Shown here piece by piece: positions 12,261-25,090 of a DNA stretch of 64,000 nt. Each line of letters starts with the position of its first letter. Positions within the stretch are counted from its first letter, which is position 1. The translations under genes and the position numbers were made by a program. The notes beneath the pieces are model-generated. The model was not told where the DNA came from. It saw only the letters and a list, made by a program, of their open reading frames with translations, and searched no databases. The stretch spans positions 18,973,001 to 19,037,000 of the forward strand of contig NC_088347.1 in the NCBI RefSeq assembly GCF_036884655.1. The letters run 5' to 3'. Origin of the DNA: Musa acuminata AAA Group. Taxonomy: Eukaryota; Streptophyta; Magnoliopsida; Zingiberales; Musaceae.

Positions 12261-13784
12261 ATGCCTTTAACCTGACAACAAAAGAGAGATCTTAACATCA
12301 TAGATTTGGAGGCATATACTATGGCATCTAAGGAGGCAATCGATGCTAAATTCGAAGCCTTGGAGGCGCGAATGGAGGATAAGATTCGGACGCTCTTTAC
12401 CGAACTCAGATTGGGCCGACTACTAAGCCCGAAAAAATCATATCACGGAGAGAGCTTTGCCCAATCGCACCAGGCCCGAAAAGATGAGTTCCAAGGGAGG
12501 GGAGGCTCTATGATCGATCCCAAGTATCCACACATAAGAGTGGACTTCCCTAGATGGGAAGAAGGAGACCCGATTAGTTGGATCTCGCACGCGGAGCGAC
12601 ATTTTCGGTACCACAAAACCGCTGATGTATCTATGGTGAAAATTGCAGCTATACATCTTGAAGGGGATGCTATATAGTGGTTTGACTGGTTTAAACATAC
12701 TTATGGAGTCCTTTCATGGCGATAATTCAAAGAAGGACTGCTGATTCGCTTTAGACCAATCGATTACGAGAATATTGACGAACAACTAGCAAAGATCCGA
12801 CAAACCTCCACCATTCAGGAGTACCAAACCAGGTTTGAAAGGTTATCTAATCAAACTCATGATTGGTCTCAAAAACAGCTATTGAGGACATTCATTGAGG
12901 GCTTAAAGCCGGAGATCCGAGGAGAAGTTAAAGCGCGACAACCGTATACACTTATGGCAGCCATCTCTTTCGCACGACATCAAGAGGAGCAATTGAACCA
13001 TGAAGCTCGAAGGACTAGGGTCACTCCTCAACCACTAATATTGAAGCCCTTAGCCCCCCCTACTGTTGACCGAGTCCCTGCACCAAAAAGGTTGACAAGA
13101 GAAGAGCTTCAGGAGCGTTATGCGAAGGGGTTATGTTGGCATTGCGACGAGCCGTGGAGCCATGAGCATCGCTGTAGTAAAGGGAGACTTTTTATCATTG
13201 AACCAGTAGAAGAAGAGGTCATTGAACATCCAGAAGAGAGCATTGAACATAAAGAAGAAGATGCAGAAGAAGAGCCACAACCGACCGAAGTTACGGTACA
13301 TGCACTAGCCGGCTACTCAAACCCGCAAATGATGAAAGTTGGAGGCCTTCTCAAACAACAACTGATCACTGTTTTCATCGACACGGGTAGCACTAATAAT
13401 ATCCTAAACAGTAAGGTTGCTATCCGAATGGCATTACCTATCGAGAATCGTTGCAGGTTTGATGTTAAGGTCACCGACAGACGGATTTTGAAGTGTGATC
13501 GTAGGCGCCCGCAGGAGAAACTATTGCTGCAGGACCAAGAGATAATTGCAGATTTCTTCCTTCTCCCTCTTGATGATCATGAGGCCATGCTCAGAATTAA
13601 ATGGTTGACAACATTAGGTGATTTTTCTTGGAATTTTATGAAACTAATTATGAAATTTTACAGTAAGGAGAAACAGGTGATACTGCACGGGAAACGTGGG
13701 GGCGACGTAACGATGATTTGCACACAACAAATGAAGAAGGTTTTGCATAAAGCATGCAGTGGATTTTTGGTACAACTTGAGTAG
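12261..13784 (+). pseudogene. gag-protease of element D, inactivated
   Basis: The gag start homologous to that of J is at 12261, but a TGA follows at 12273. Further in-frame stops lie at 12675 and near 12724. Recognisable parts are the retrotransposon gag domain (about 12540-13010), a CX2C-type zinc motif (CWHC...HRC near 13135) and an aspartic protease with DTGST near 13381. The frame closes with a TAG at 13782. Confidence 0.88.
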
Positions 13785-15494
13785 CAAACTAAGGGAGAGC
13801 CAACAGAATTTGAAGATCCAAATCTACTTCCTTTGCTTGCTGAATTTTCAAATATATTTGACGAATCGCGCAACCTACCTCTTACCTATCGGCATGATCA
13901 TTGTATAATGATTCTTCCAGGAAAATCTTCAGCAAATGCTCAGCCATATTAGTATCCACATCTCCAGAAGGATAAAATAGAAAGGATTATAAAAGAGATG
14001 CTCGAAACAGGAGTTATTCGGCCAAGTTGCAACCTCTACTCTTCGCCGGTGCTATTTGTACGCAAGAAGGACGGAACAAGGCGAATATGTGTTGATTACC
14101 GAGCTCTCAATAACATAATCATCAAGGATAAATACTTTATTCCAATAGTAGATGAATTGCTAGATGAAAGGGAGCACAAATCTTTACAAAGCTGGACCTT
14201 TGATCCGGGTATCATCAAATACGAGCATGCGAAGAAGACATACGGAAAACCACCTTTTGAACACACAACAACCACGAATATTTGCTTTCTTCAACAAAAG
14301 GTGGAATATCTTGGGCATATCATATCAGAGGAAGGTGTGGCAGTGGACCCCTTCAAAATTGGAGCAATGCAAAACTGGCCGACCTCGAGAAGCATAAAAT
14401 TGCTACATGGCTTTCTGGGTTTAATAGGCTACTACCGCAAGTTCGTGAAAAACTATGGAAAGATCAGTGCACCACTTACTTCCTTACTAGAAAAAGATGT
14501 CTTCCAATGGTTGGACAGAGCCTTCGCTGCCTTCGACAAACTTAAGGCAGCCATGACGACGACGACGGTGCTAACACTACCAGATTTCAACCGACCCTTC
14601 ATTATTGAGGCCGACACATCTGGAGTCAGAATTGGAGCCATTCTCATGCAAGATGGTCGACCACTCGCATACACTAGCAAGGCATTATCTCCCTCCAATC
14701 AAAATATGTCAACATATGATAAGGAGATGCTCGCCATTGTGCGCGCAACAATGAGGTGGAGATTGTACTTGATCAAGCGATACTTTCAAATCAAGACCGA
14801 CCATAAAAGCCTAAAATATGTCTTGGAGCAGAAGATATCTTCCCCCGAGCAGCAAAAATGGGTAACAAAACTTCTTGGATTTGATTTTGAAATAACTTAC
14901 AAAAAGGGGAAAGAGAATGTTCTTGCAGATGCGCTTTCGCAGCTACCCGAGCAAGTTGAAGTTTCGACCGTTTCACTTCCGACCAGTGACTTCCTTGAGG
15001 ATAATAAGATGGAATAGCAGGAAGATTCAGATACTAATAAGATTATAAAAAAATTGGAGGAAGCACCAAGCCCCATGGCTCATTACAATTGGGACTCAAA
15101 AGAATTACACTATAAGGGACGCATTGTGCTTGTGACAAATTCTACTTGCATCTTCAATAGCAGATTTTGGACAAAGTTATTCTATATACAGGGTACTAAA
15201 TTGAAAATGAGTACGATATATCGCCCACAACCCAACATCCAACCGGAAGTTTTAAACAAGTGCTTGGAGACAGCCCAAAGCCACCCACCAAATATGACTA
15301 CCCAAAGAGAACTCCAGACCCAACCAAGTGCCATTATTGATCGACGGATCGTGACTCGACGACGACGACCCACTAATGAAGTGCTAATACAGTGGGCGAA
15401 CCTACCAAAAGAAGATGCCACTTGGGAGAACTATGATGACTTGAAGATCAAATTCCCAGAATTCATGAATCATCAGCCTCGAGGACAAGGCTGA
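13785..15494 (+). pseudogene. pol of element D with RT and integrase deletions
   Basis: An open frame at 13998-15017 starts in the N-terminal RT block (FVRKKDGTRRICVDYRALN). It then jumps near 14165 to the thumb region, so the catalytic palm with the DD box is absent. RNase H (about 14600-14950) is well preserved. From 15054 to 15494 a short integrase remnant leads into a chromodomain-like C-terminus with the VLIQWANLPKEDATWE block. It cannot supply reverse transcriptase or integrase activity. Confidence 0.9.
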
Positions 15495-15511
15495 TTTGAA
15501 GAGGGCGGGTC

Positions 15512-15850
15512 TGTTAGGACTCTAGCTTGGAGAGTCCTAATTGAGAGGGACATTCATGTAAAACTGTTAGGACTCTAGCTAGGAGAGTCCTAATTGAGAG
15601 GGACATTCTGTTAGGACTATAGCTAGGAGAGTCCTAATTGAGAGGGGCATTCATGTAGGAGGTGTTTTCTTAGAGAAGAATTAGGAGTTGTAAGGGAATA
15701 GGAGTCTTGACTAGGAGTCATATTAGGAGTTGGTTAGAAGTAAGAGTCTTAAGTAGGAGTCCTATTAGGAGTTAGGGTTTAGAAGCCCTATAAATAGCCG
15801 ATCCCCTAAAGAGATCAACCCCAAGTTTAGAATCTGTAAGGGTTCTACCA
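15512..15850 (+). repeat. 3' LTR of element D, internally deleted
   Basis: It starts after the purine-rich GAAGAGGGCGGGTC and ends GGGTTCTACCA. It is 339 bp against 438 in the 5' LTR, because about 99 bp just after the TATA box are missing. Otherwise it is very similar, including the triplicated 50-bp unit. Confidence 0.9.
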
Positions 15851-15855
15851 GGAGA

Positions 15856-16689
15856 CTGATCATGAATGTACCTAAAGCTTCTCCAAGCTTCTGTTTCACC
15901 CTCTCTGCAAGGTACTCTTTGCAATTCATCTTCCAGTGCCCATCTTTGCCATAGTGGAAACATTAGCTTTTGTCCTTTCTTGGGTTTTTCTTAGCAACAT
16001 TTGCTTTACCCAGTCTGCACTTGCATTTACCCTTCTTAAGAGACTTTTATACTTTCCTTTTCTTTCTGGTCTCACTAGTATAGAGAACTGACTTCTCTAT
16101 CTTGATAGTGCTCTCTACCTCCCTCAACATATTGAGGAGCTCAGGGAGAGTCACTTCAAGCTTGTTCATATTAAAATTCATTATGAACTATGAAATAGAA
16201 TTTGGTAGGGACTGAAGCACAAGATCCACACAGGTTATTCTCTAGGACCATTCCTAGACCTGTGAGTTTCTCTATCCACTCAATCATCTTTAGGACATAG
16301 TTCTAAATCGGTGTCCCATTAGTCATCTTAGCGTGGAAGATGCTCTTGGATATCTCATATCGTTGAGTCCTTCCTTGTTCCTCAAACAGTTTACTGACAT
16401 ATTAGAGAATGGATTTGGCATCCGTCTTTTTATGTTGTTTCTACAATTCAGGAGTCATGGAGCCCAACATGTAACACTGAGCAAGAGTGGAGTCATCTAT
16501 GCACTTCATGTAGCGAGCGATCTCATCCTCGCTTGCCCCATCCTCGGGCGTAGGCATCACTGTATCAAGGACATACGCAATTTTCTCCGCCATGAGAATA
16601 ATTCTCAAGTTGCGAAGCCAATACGTATAATTCGGACTTGTGAGGCGGTTGACATCAAGTATGTCACATAAGGGATTTGAAAGTAACAT
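15856..16689 (-). pseudogene. gag of element C, inactivated
   Basis: On the minus strand this matches the B gag from the start codon at 16689 to just past the zinc knuckle, where D interrupts it. The first 82 codons are open; then a stop near 16441 and further breaks follow. The N-terminal block with the WLRNLRI motif is clear. Confidence 0.88.
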
Positions 16690-18274
<1,585 letters not shown>

Positions 18275-19300
18275 TGTTAGGAATGAGTCGGTAGTAAGAG
18301 AAGGGGGGGGGGGGAGGTGCGGGTGAATTAGTGTAGTGGTAAAATCATGTCGATTCTGAAAATCTCTTCATTTCGTACGATAAAAACTGATTCGGAAACT
18401 TGAAAGCATATGCGTACGTATAGTAAAAGCACAGTAAGAAAGTAAGGAGGTTTGCAGTAAGATAAATTGTACAAAAGAAAAGACAAACCAGATTTTTATA
18501 GTGGTTTGGTCGTCGTGACCTACATCCACTTCGCCGATTCCTCTTCCGTCGAGGCCACCGGCATCCACTATCGATCTTTTTTTAATAGGCGAAGATAAAC
18601 CTCCTTCTTACATCCCTCTTCTCCTTTTCACATGTTTAGGAGACAACCTTTACAAGCACACACTCCTCTCTAAATAGAATTCTAAGTTTAAGCTAGAGGA
18701 GGAGATTTCTACAGCGTTTTCTCACTTTTAAACTCTCTGTGCTTGTGTAAGTTAACCAGGGATGAGATAGGTATTTATAGGCTTCAAGTTGATTCAAACT
18801 TGGAGCCTAAAAGAGTCTCATCCCAGGTTTCTTAGGTACTAGAGGTACCACCATCGTTCCTGGGCGGTACTACCAACGTAGGATCTGCCACTGGGTGGTA
18901 CCACCGTTGGTAGCATTATTGCCGGTGGTACCACCGCCCAGAATACCTGGGGTGTTATTCCCCAAGTTGTGCCACTACTGGCTAGGGTTTCAACACCCTG
19001 GTTGGGCCTTGAATCCGGCCCAAACCAGCCCAACTTCGGGCCTAGTTGGCCCCTAAAAGAGTTGATGAGATTACTTCCCAATCCCAACTCCAATTATGAG
19101 CTAACTACGATTCCTAAGACATAATCTAAGCAAGATAAGTCTGATTTCTTCTGGCGAACTTCCGATGATCTCTTGGCAATATTTCAGTAGTCTCCCAGCA
19201 AGCTCATGGACTTCACGATGATCTTTTTGGAGAGTTCTGATTAGCTTCTTTAGTAAGCTCTTGGACTTCTTGGTTGGTTCCGGTAGAACTTCCGATGAAC
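18275..19300 (-). repeat. Solo LTR F, U5-side part
   Basis: A minus-strand Sirevirus-like LTR beginning, at its inner end, TGTTAGGAATGAG, with a 12-G run at 18303-18314. A TATAAATA box lies near 18770-18780 on the minus strand, with GGTGGTACCACC palindromes at about 18840-18950. It is cut at 19300 by element E and continues at 32662. No internal element sequence is attached, so F appears to be a solo LTR. The flanking bases GCCAT and GCCGC share only three positions. Confidence 0.8.
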
Positions 19301-19747
19301 TGTTACGGACAAAGTTCTAAACATGATGTTTGATGTAATACTTATGTATGTCCGTGTCTTTCTGTTTGTTCATGCTTTGCACAGCATGTAAAGGAATGGT
19401 CGAAGGCTTAACAACCCCATTTTAGTTGGGTTTGGTAGCCTTCTAAGGCATGTAAATAAATGTTGTGTCATATGGACACTTGTGAGAGATATTCGGCCTA
19501 TAGTGGACCATTTTGGCCCTTTGTTATACAATCGTTCATAGCTTGTAAAGTCTGTTTGTAATTTGCATTGTCTATGAAGTGTTTTCGGAAATGTTTGCTT
19601 GTGGATCTCTAGTGAGGCATTTTCTCTAACCCGTTTTCTCTTTTGTAGGTCCTAGGGGACCATGGGAGGCTTCGAGGAGGCTGACCTTTGTGGACGGACA
19701 CGCAAGGGTGCCGCACGACTTAAGCAAAACCAGCTAAGTCTGTAACA
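19301..19747 (+). repeat. 5' LTR of element E
   Basis: It begins TGTTACGGACAAAG and ends AAGTCTGTAACA. It is matched base for base in length by the two pieces of the 3' LTR (144 + 303 = 447). Confidence 0.9.
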
Positions 19748-22700
19748 AATAGTATCAGAGCGGGACAAGCACTCATATAAACACTTGGCATGCAAACGTG
19801 GGAGACCTAGCGGGGCTACGTTGAGGGCAGCTAGTACGCACGACCATTTGGGGGAAAACGAGCATGGAGATGTAAGGAAAAGGAGTCACTCAGAGGAGTG
19901 GGCATCTGAGAGTGACATTTAGAGGAATGGCCAACCCTTCACGCAAGAGACACAACGAGGACAAGCAAGCTAGGAAGAATGTGGAGTGCACAAAAGTTGG
20001 GATGGTTGAGTTTGAGCTATGGCTCAATGTTGACAACTATACTTGATAGTACTCAAAGCAAGCGAGGCGCTTGGTAAAGGATGAGACCATGCAAGGTGGA
20101 ATGAGTTGCTCAGCGACCGAAATAGTTGTGCAAAGCTCATAGAGGTGAGGAGAATTGCTAACTCGAAGAATTCAGTACTCATGCATGGGCTTGTATGTGG
20201 ATGATGGAATGTTCGTGGCCATCCCAAGGCGACCAAAACTCGGTGCGATAGAGCATTAAAACTTTCTCTTCGGCATATGAAGGATACATCCGTAAGAGGC
20301 TGAAGTGTATAGCGAGTTTAGCATGTTGCTAAGCCTTGAGTGGTGCAGTGGGGGCTGTATTAACGTGGAGTCGCAATCTAGCAAGTGCGTTTGTAGGAGG
20401 CAAAACAATGCACAGTTTGTTCAGCAAATCAGAGTAGTCCAAGGGGATGGTGGTCTCCGAAACTTTCAAAGAGAAAGAAGCGTAGAGAGATGCTGCTCCA
20501 ATGGGACAGTTATCTAGGAGGGATAGATCCCGGTTCTTCATAGGGAGAATCATGTACAACAGACCGCACATGTTGAGGAGGAGTTCCTCAAAAAAATAAC
20601 AACTCCACGAAACTCAATGGACTGAGCGAGCGGCGAGGAGTCATTGCATGATCTCGTTTAAGAGAATGCATTGGTGAATGCATTGCGAGATTAAGTGGGG
20701 GAGCGACCCAAAGCAACACAAATGAAGGCATACTTAGAGTCGATATGGAGATCGGACTCAAGGGAGGGCTGACCCGTGGAATGGTGGGTGCAAGGGCCAC
20801 CATCAACTCAATGCAAAATGAGGAGCGGTGCAACTTAGGTGTAACATGGCGAAGTACCCAAGCCGCATGAAGGGAGCCAGCATAGAAGATGGAACATGGA
20901 GCGAAGGCATAGAGCTTTCCTTGGATAGAGGTCAAGGACATGAACTCTTGCAGAGGTAAGAGCAGGATCATGTTGTTCCATGGGTCCTTCATTCTGACGG
21001 AGCAGACTCATCTTGTATGGTGCCAAAGACGAAGGGAGATTTTGGGCACATGCACCTTATCTCGGAGAAGCATTTGATGGAGAATTAAGGCGACTCAACT
21101 TACAGAGGCGAAGTTAGGTTTAGAAGGCCTTAGCACGCGGCAAGAGGATGTGGAGGCGGGTACTCTTGAATAATACGCCATAGTGTTGCCATTCAAGTTG
21201 CCATGAAGGAAGCGGTGCGTAGCGGAGATTATGATGGTAGGGGTAGAGGCCCAGGATCCAGACAATGGTGCACTAATTGCAGTGAAGTCGGTGGACTTCG
21301 GGAGCTACTAGGCGACGGACTGTCCTAGAGTAGTGGTTTATCTAGGTGTGACCCAAGAGTGGGTGGATGAAGGTTGATTGCCAAAGGAGCGAATAAAATC
21401 AAAGGTGGAATAGACCCTACGATGTATTGGCAGAGGCCACACATGGAGGGATTACAATTCGAGTTCATCCCATAAGGATCAGAATGCAATAGAGATGTCA
21501 CTAGGAGACGACATGGTGCAACGGATCGTGATGGAATAGTTTGTGGCAATGCAATACACATGGCATAGTCCCGTGAGGGACTATATCATACGGAGGTATG
21601 ATCGGGAGCTACTGGGAGCTCCACTTCGGTAAGCAACATGTCGACAAGAAGGGCTATGGATTCAAGGAGTGAAGGCCATGGTACAACACAAGCGGGTCTT
21701 CCGTGCGTGCATCCAATCTTGCATCAAATAAAAGCCTTGGTTATGTTCCACCGAGGGAAAAGTTCGAATGCAAGTATTAGTGAATCCCATGAGAGGGACT
21801 TGATCATGCAGAGGTATGATCAAAGCAGCTGAAGAGTTGGACTACTCCAGAGCTTATATTCATTTAAGGGAGCCCGGCAAGTTAGAGGATAAGGTCGAGT
21901 AAGCGAACATTGCTACCAAGGAAGCTAAGGAGAATAGAATCGGTGCAAACCCTACAACATGATGGCAGATGTCATACATGGGAGTTGTAGTCTATCTTTC
22001 GATCAACCAAAGGGAGCTACTTGGAGAACACAGAGGTATTGAAGCAGGGGGTCGAAAGGGGCGAGGAAGCGACGACGAGTCCAGAGGAACTTAGCTACCC
22101 AAAATCAAGCATCAGTTAGAATGGAGGTGGACTCAAAGGAGTGCCACGGAGATATATCTACTGATCGTAAAGAAAAGATATGCAGATTCGAGGTGACGGA
22201 TAGTAGGGCCATGGGCATGATAGCGCCATGGTACCATAGAGGCGGGACTTCCGTGAAAATCATTGATCCCTTGCTCTCATGGAGGGAGAGCGCTTGGTCG
22301 TGAAAGGGGCCGAGGAGATGGAACATGCAGAGGCAAACTCCAAGTACCAAGACAAGACTGAAGGGCAGAAGCCAAGGAACTTCGTAAGACTGGTGTCAAC
22401 GAGCTTTTTCATCAAGATGGCCGAAAGTGAAGGATTTCGGGTCATGTAAGAGTGCACGACCATGGAACGAAACAGGCAGTATATGGTGTTGTACCTTTGC
22501 TACTAAGTGGAGTAGGCGGTCGAGTTGATGGATAAGACGGTACAATCCCAGAGGCGACCAAAACTATTAAAGACTTACTCCAAGTTTGGATGAAAACTTC
22601 CTGCGTTCCAAAAGTTCGATGGCATTGAGAAGGTGAATCACAGTAGCTAACTCAATGCAATGAGTGCAAACACTTCGAGTGTTTCAGAAATGTGAGCAAA

Positions 22701-23435
22701 GAGCAGGTGTAGGCCAATAACCAGCTTGATGTATGGAGTACAACCCTTGAGGAGGCGGGCGAAGTCAAGTAACCATTGTCTTCTCAATTCTTAAGAGATT
22801 GGGCGAAACCGAATACCCCAATTATCTTATCCATCCAGCAGAGGAGCTCTGCACATGTTCAAAGACCCTTCGAAGATATTAGAAGACAATAGTTGTCAAA
22901 TCCTCACCAATGGTGATCAGTGCTACTGAGAGTAGATTATCCGCTTCATTTCCCAATAGAATGTCAATCGAAAGCGGAAGTGATGCGTATCTACTTGGAA
23001 GTGACAACTGAGTGAAAGAAGAGTTAATGGGCAAATTTTGTGGAGGAATAACTCAAAACTTCATAAGTTTACGAGGCAATGCTTGTTAAAGCTCCAACAA
23101 GCATCCACTTAGTTCAAGCAGCATGAGGCATTTGAGAGACTAGCACATAGTAAGGATGGTCTTTTCCTTCATTTGGAGGATCTGCAGGAACCAACAGGGA
23201 TCAACACAACTCAGCCAACCCAACACTAGAGTCGGAGTCATTGGCGAGTTGAAGCAGCATGGCGGATCAAAGGTTCGACTACTCAAAAAAAAAAAAAAAA
23301 ACAGCAGCGGCGAGCAGCTGGGAGCCAAGAGGTGCATTGCAGCTAGAGCAAAAGATTGAAGACTCAGCAAAGGCGAGGAGTTATAGTATCGGCAAAGGCT
23401 TCGACGAGGACGTCGAAGGAATAAGTGGGGGAGAA
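19748..23435 (+). other. Non-coding internal region of element E
   Basis: It opens with a Met-tRNA-type primer-binding site (AGTATCAGAGCGGG, 19750-19763) and closes with a purine tract (AAGTGGGGGAGA, 23423-23434). The plus strand is purine-rich. No frame exceeds about 135 codons, and none resembles gag, pol or a cellular protein. Some phrases recur in diverged form (for example around 21420 and 21950, and 21575 and 21795), suggesting an old internal duplication. A 17-A run lies near 23286. Confidence 0.75.
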
Positions 23436-23579
23436 TGTCACGGACAAAGTTCTAAACATGATGTTTGATGTAATACTTAAATATGTATGTGTCTTTCTGT
23501 TTGTTCATGCTTTGCACAGCATGTAGAGGAATGGTCGAAGGCTTAACAGCCCCATTTTAGTTGGGTTTGGTGGTCTTTT
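23436..23579 (+). repeat. 3' LTR of element E, first part
   Basis: It starts TGTCACGGACAAAG after the purine tract and matches 19301-19444. B inserted at 23579, and the last five bases (CTTTT) are repeated at 32354-32358 as B's target duplication. Confidence 0.9.
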
Positions 23580-25075
23580 TGCTAGTCATAGGTGCCCAGC
23601 AAGCCAATCACGTGAGTGATGGCACGTGTGACTTGATACAGAATCTTTTTGCTTATTATATTTTGGCGTATATCACTTTATAACTATTGTATAAATGCAT
23701 ATATATTGTGATGTCCTTGGATTTGTGCAATGGGAATCGGATCGTGATGAGATCACGATAATGAGATCGATTCACCTTTAAACACATATCCTAAATAATC
23801 CCGGTCATAGGTTACTCGAGAGGGACATCGTGATAACCGGATAGACTGGTGTGCTGTATACCCGTCCATATGATGGATGCAACTGGTCTCATAGCTGCTC
23901 GTGTAGGGACACTAGGGATACAGTACAGGTGCTCATTGGAGAATGAGTTCACTGATTGATCCGCTTACGGAATGCTGGATGGTTGATGATGCCTTATTGT
24001 CAGACAACGATTCCGTAGTCCTAGTGGTGTATCTGGTTCTTAGACTTGAGACACCAAGGATGTCCTGTATGAGTGCTCCACTCTTTGATACCAGACTTAT
24101 AGGTTTGACTGTTCCCAGATCTAGTACAGCTGGTCATTGGGAGTGGTAGTCGACCTTACGAGGGCTATTGAGTGTCGACAGAGGATCATCCACTCTCGGC
24201 ATCATGAGAGGAATATCCCATGTGTTCTTGCTCAGACAAATCCCTGGCCAGGGTCATTCGGGTTGAGAGAGAAAGAGTTCTCCGGGAAAATCCGATTAGA
24301 GCGAGACTCGAGTAGAAATCGTATGGGTCTGACAGCACCATGCTCGATATACGGTCTCTGGGATATTAGATGGATGAGGGACTATAGGTACATGGTAACT
24401 GAGGACAGACAGGTCCAATGGATTGGATTCCCCTGTATCGTCTGGGGACTACGGCGTAGTGGCCTAGTACTTCCGTAGTCGATGAGTCGAGTGAATTATT
24501 ACAGAGATAATAATTCACTGAGTTAGAAGGAGTTCTGACAGGTATGACTCACGGCCAGCTCGATATTGGGCCTAGAGGGTCACACACATATGGTAGGCAT
24601 TGCGATGAGTAGAGGTTCGGATATGAGATATCCGACGGAGCCCTTGTCTTATTGGATGCAGATCCAATACCCACTAGGGAAAGGACCCATTAGGGTTTTG
24701 ACACAGGATCTCTATAAATAGGAGGGATTCACAGCCTCATGGGCTAGAGTCTTTGCTTGCCCTTCCTATTCTCCTCTCCCTCTCCACCTCAGAGTAGGCC
24801 TGGAGTTTTGAGGAGCGTCGTCGCAACCCTGCTGTGTGGATCACCGCTAGAGAGGAGGACGCTTGACCTCCTTCACCCTCTCCTAAGGATCTGCAAGGAA
24901 ACAGGGATATACGATCTCCCTAGGTAACACAATCTCTATACGCAGTTTTGTGTTTTTGCGGATTTTGCGCACCAATCTTCGCACGACGATGAACATCTTT
25001 TTGGGAATCGGGGATTTTTGTTTTCTTGTTCTTCCGCTGCGCATATGATGTCGCCCCCCCTATGATTTCCCAACA
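23580..25075 (+). repeat. 5' LTR of element B
   Basis: It begins TGCTAGTCATAGG and ends GATTTCCCAACA. A TATA box (TATAAATA) lies at 24713-24720, placing transcription start in the following 30-40 bases. Small open frames inside the LTR are identical in both copies but show no protein similarity I recognise. Confidence 0.95.
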
Positions 25076-25090
25076 GTGGTATCAGAGCCA
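25076..25090 (+). other. Primer-binding site of element B
   Basis: GTGGTATCAGAGCC follows the LTR terminus directly and fits the 3' end of initiator Met-tRNA. Confidence 0.9.

Larger units (their letters stand above)
10734..15850 (+). mobile_element. Element D: deletion-derivative Ty3/gypsy chromovirus
   Basis: The LTRs are 10734-11171 and 15512-15850. The perfect 5-bp target duplication GGAGA is at 10729-10733 and 15851-15855, inside the protease region of element C. Coding order is gag, protease, RT, RNase H, integrase remnant, chromodomain, as in gypsy chromoviruses. Large in-frame pieces of RT and integrase are missing. Element J (43818-57930, minus strand) carries the same RT deletion and a similar integrase junction. 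Confidence 0.92.

Noticed and set aside
20588..20992. 134-codon minus-strand frame in element E
   Set aside because: Purine-rich plus strand gives pyrimidine-rich antisense frames with few stops; composition is serine/leucine/proline-rich and there is no domain.
24137..24478. 113-codon frame in the B LTR, identical at 31415-31756
   Set aside because: Identity only reflects the recent LTR pair; in A and C the frame is broken, and it matches no family I recognise.
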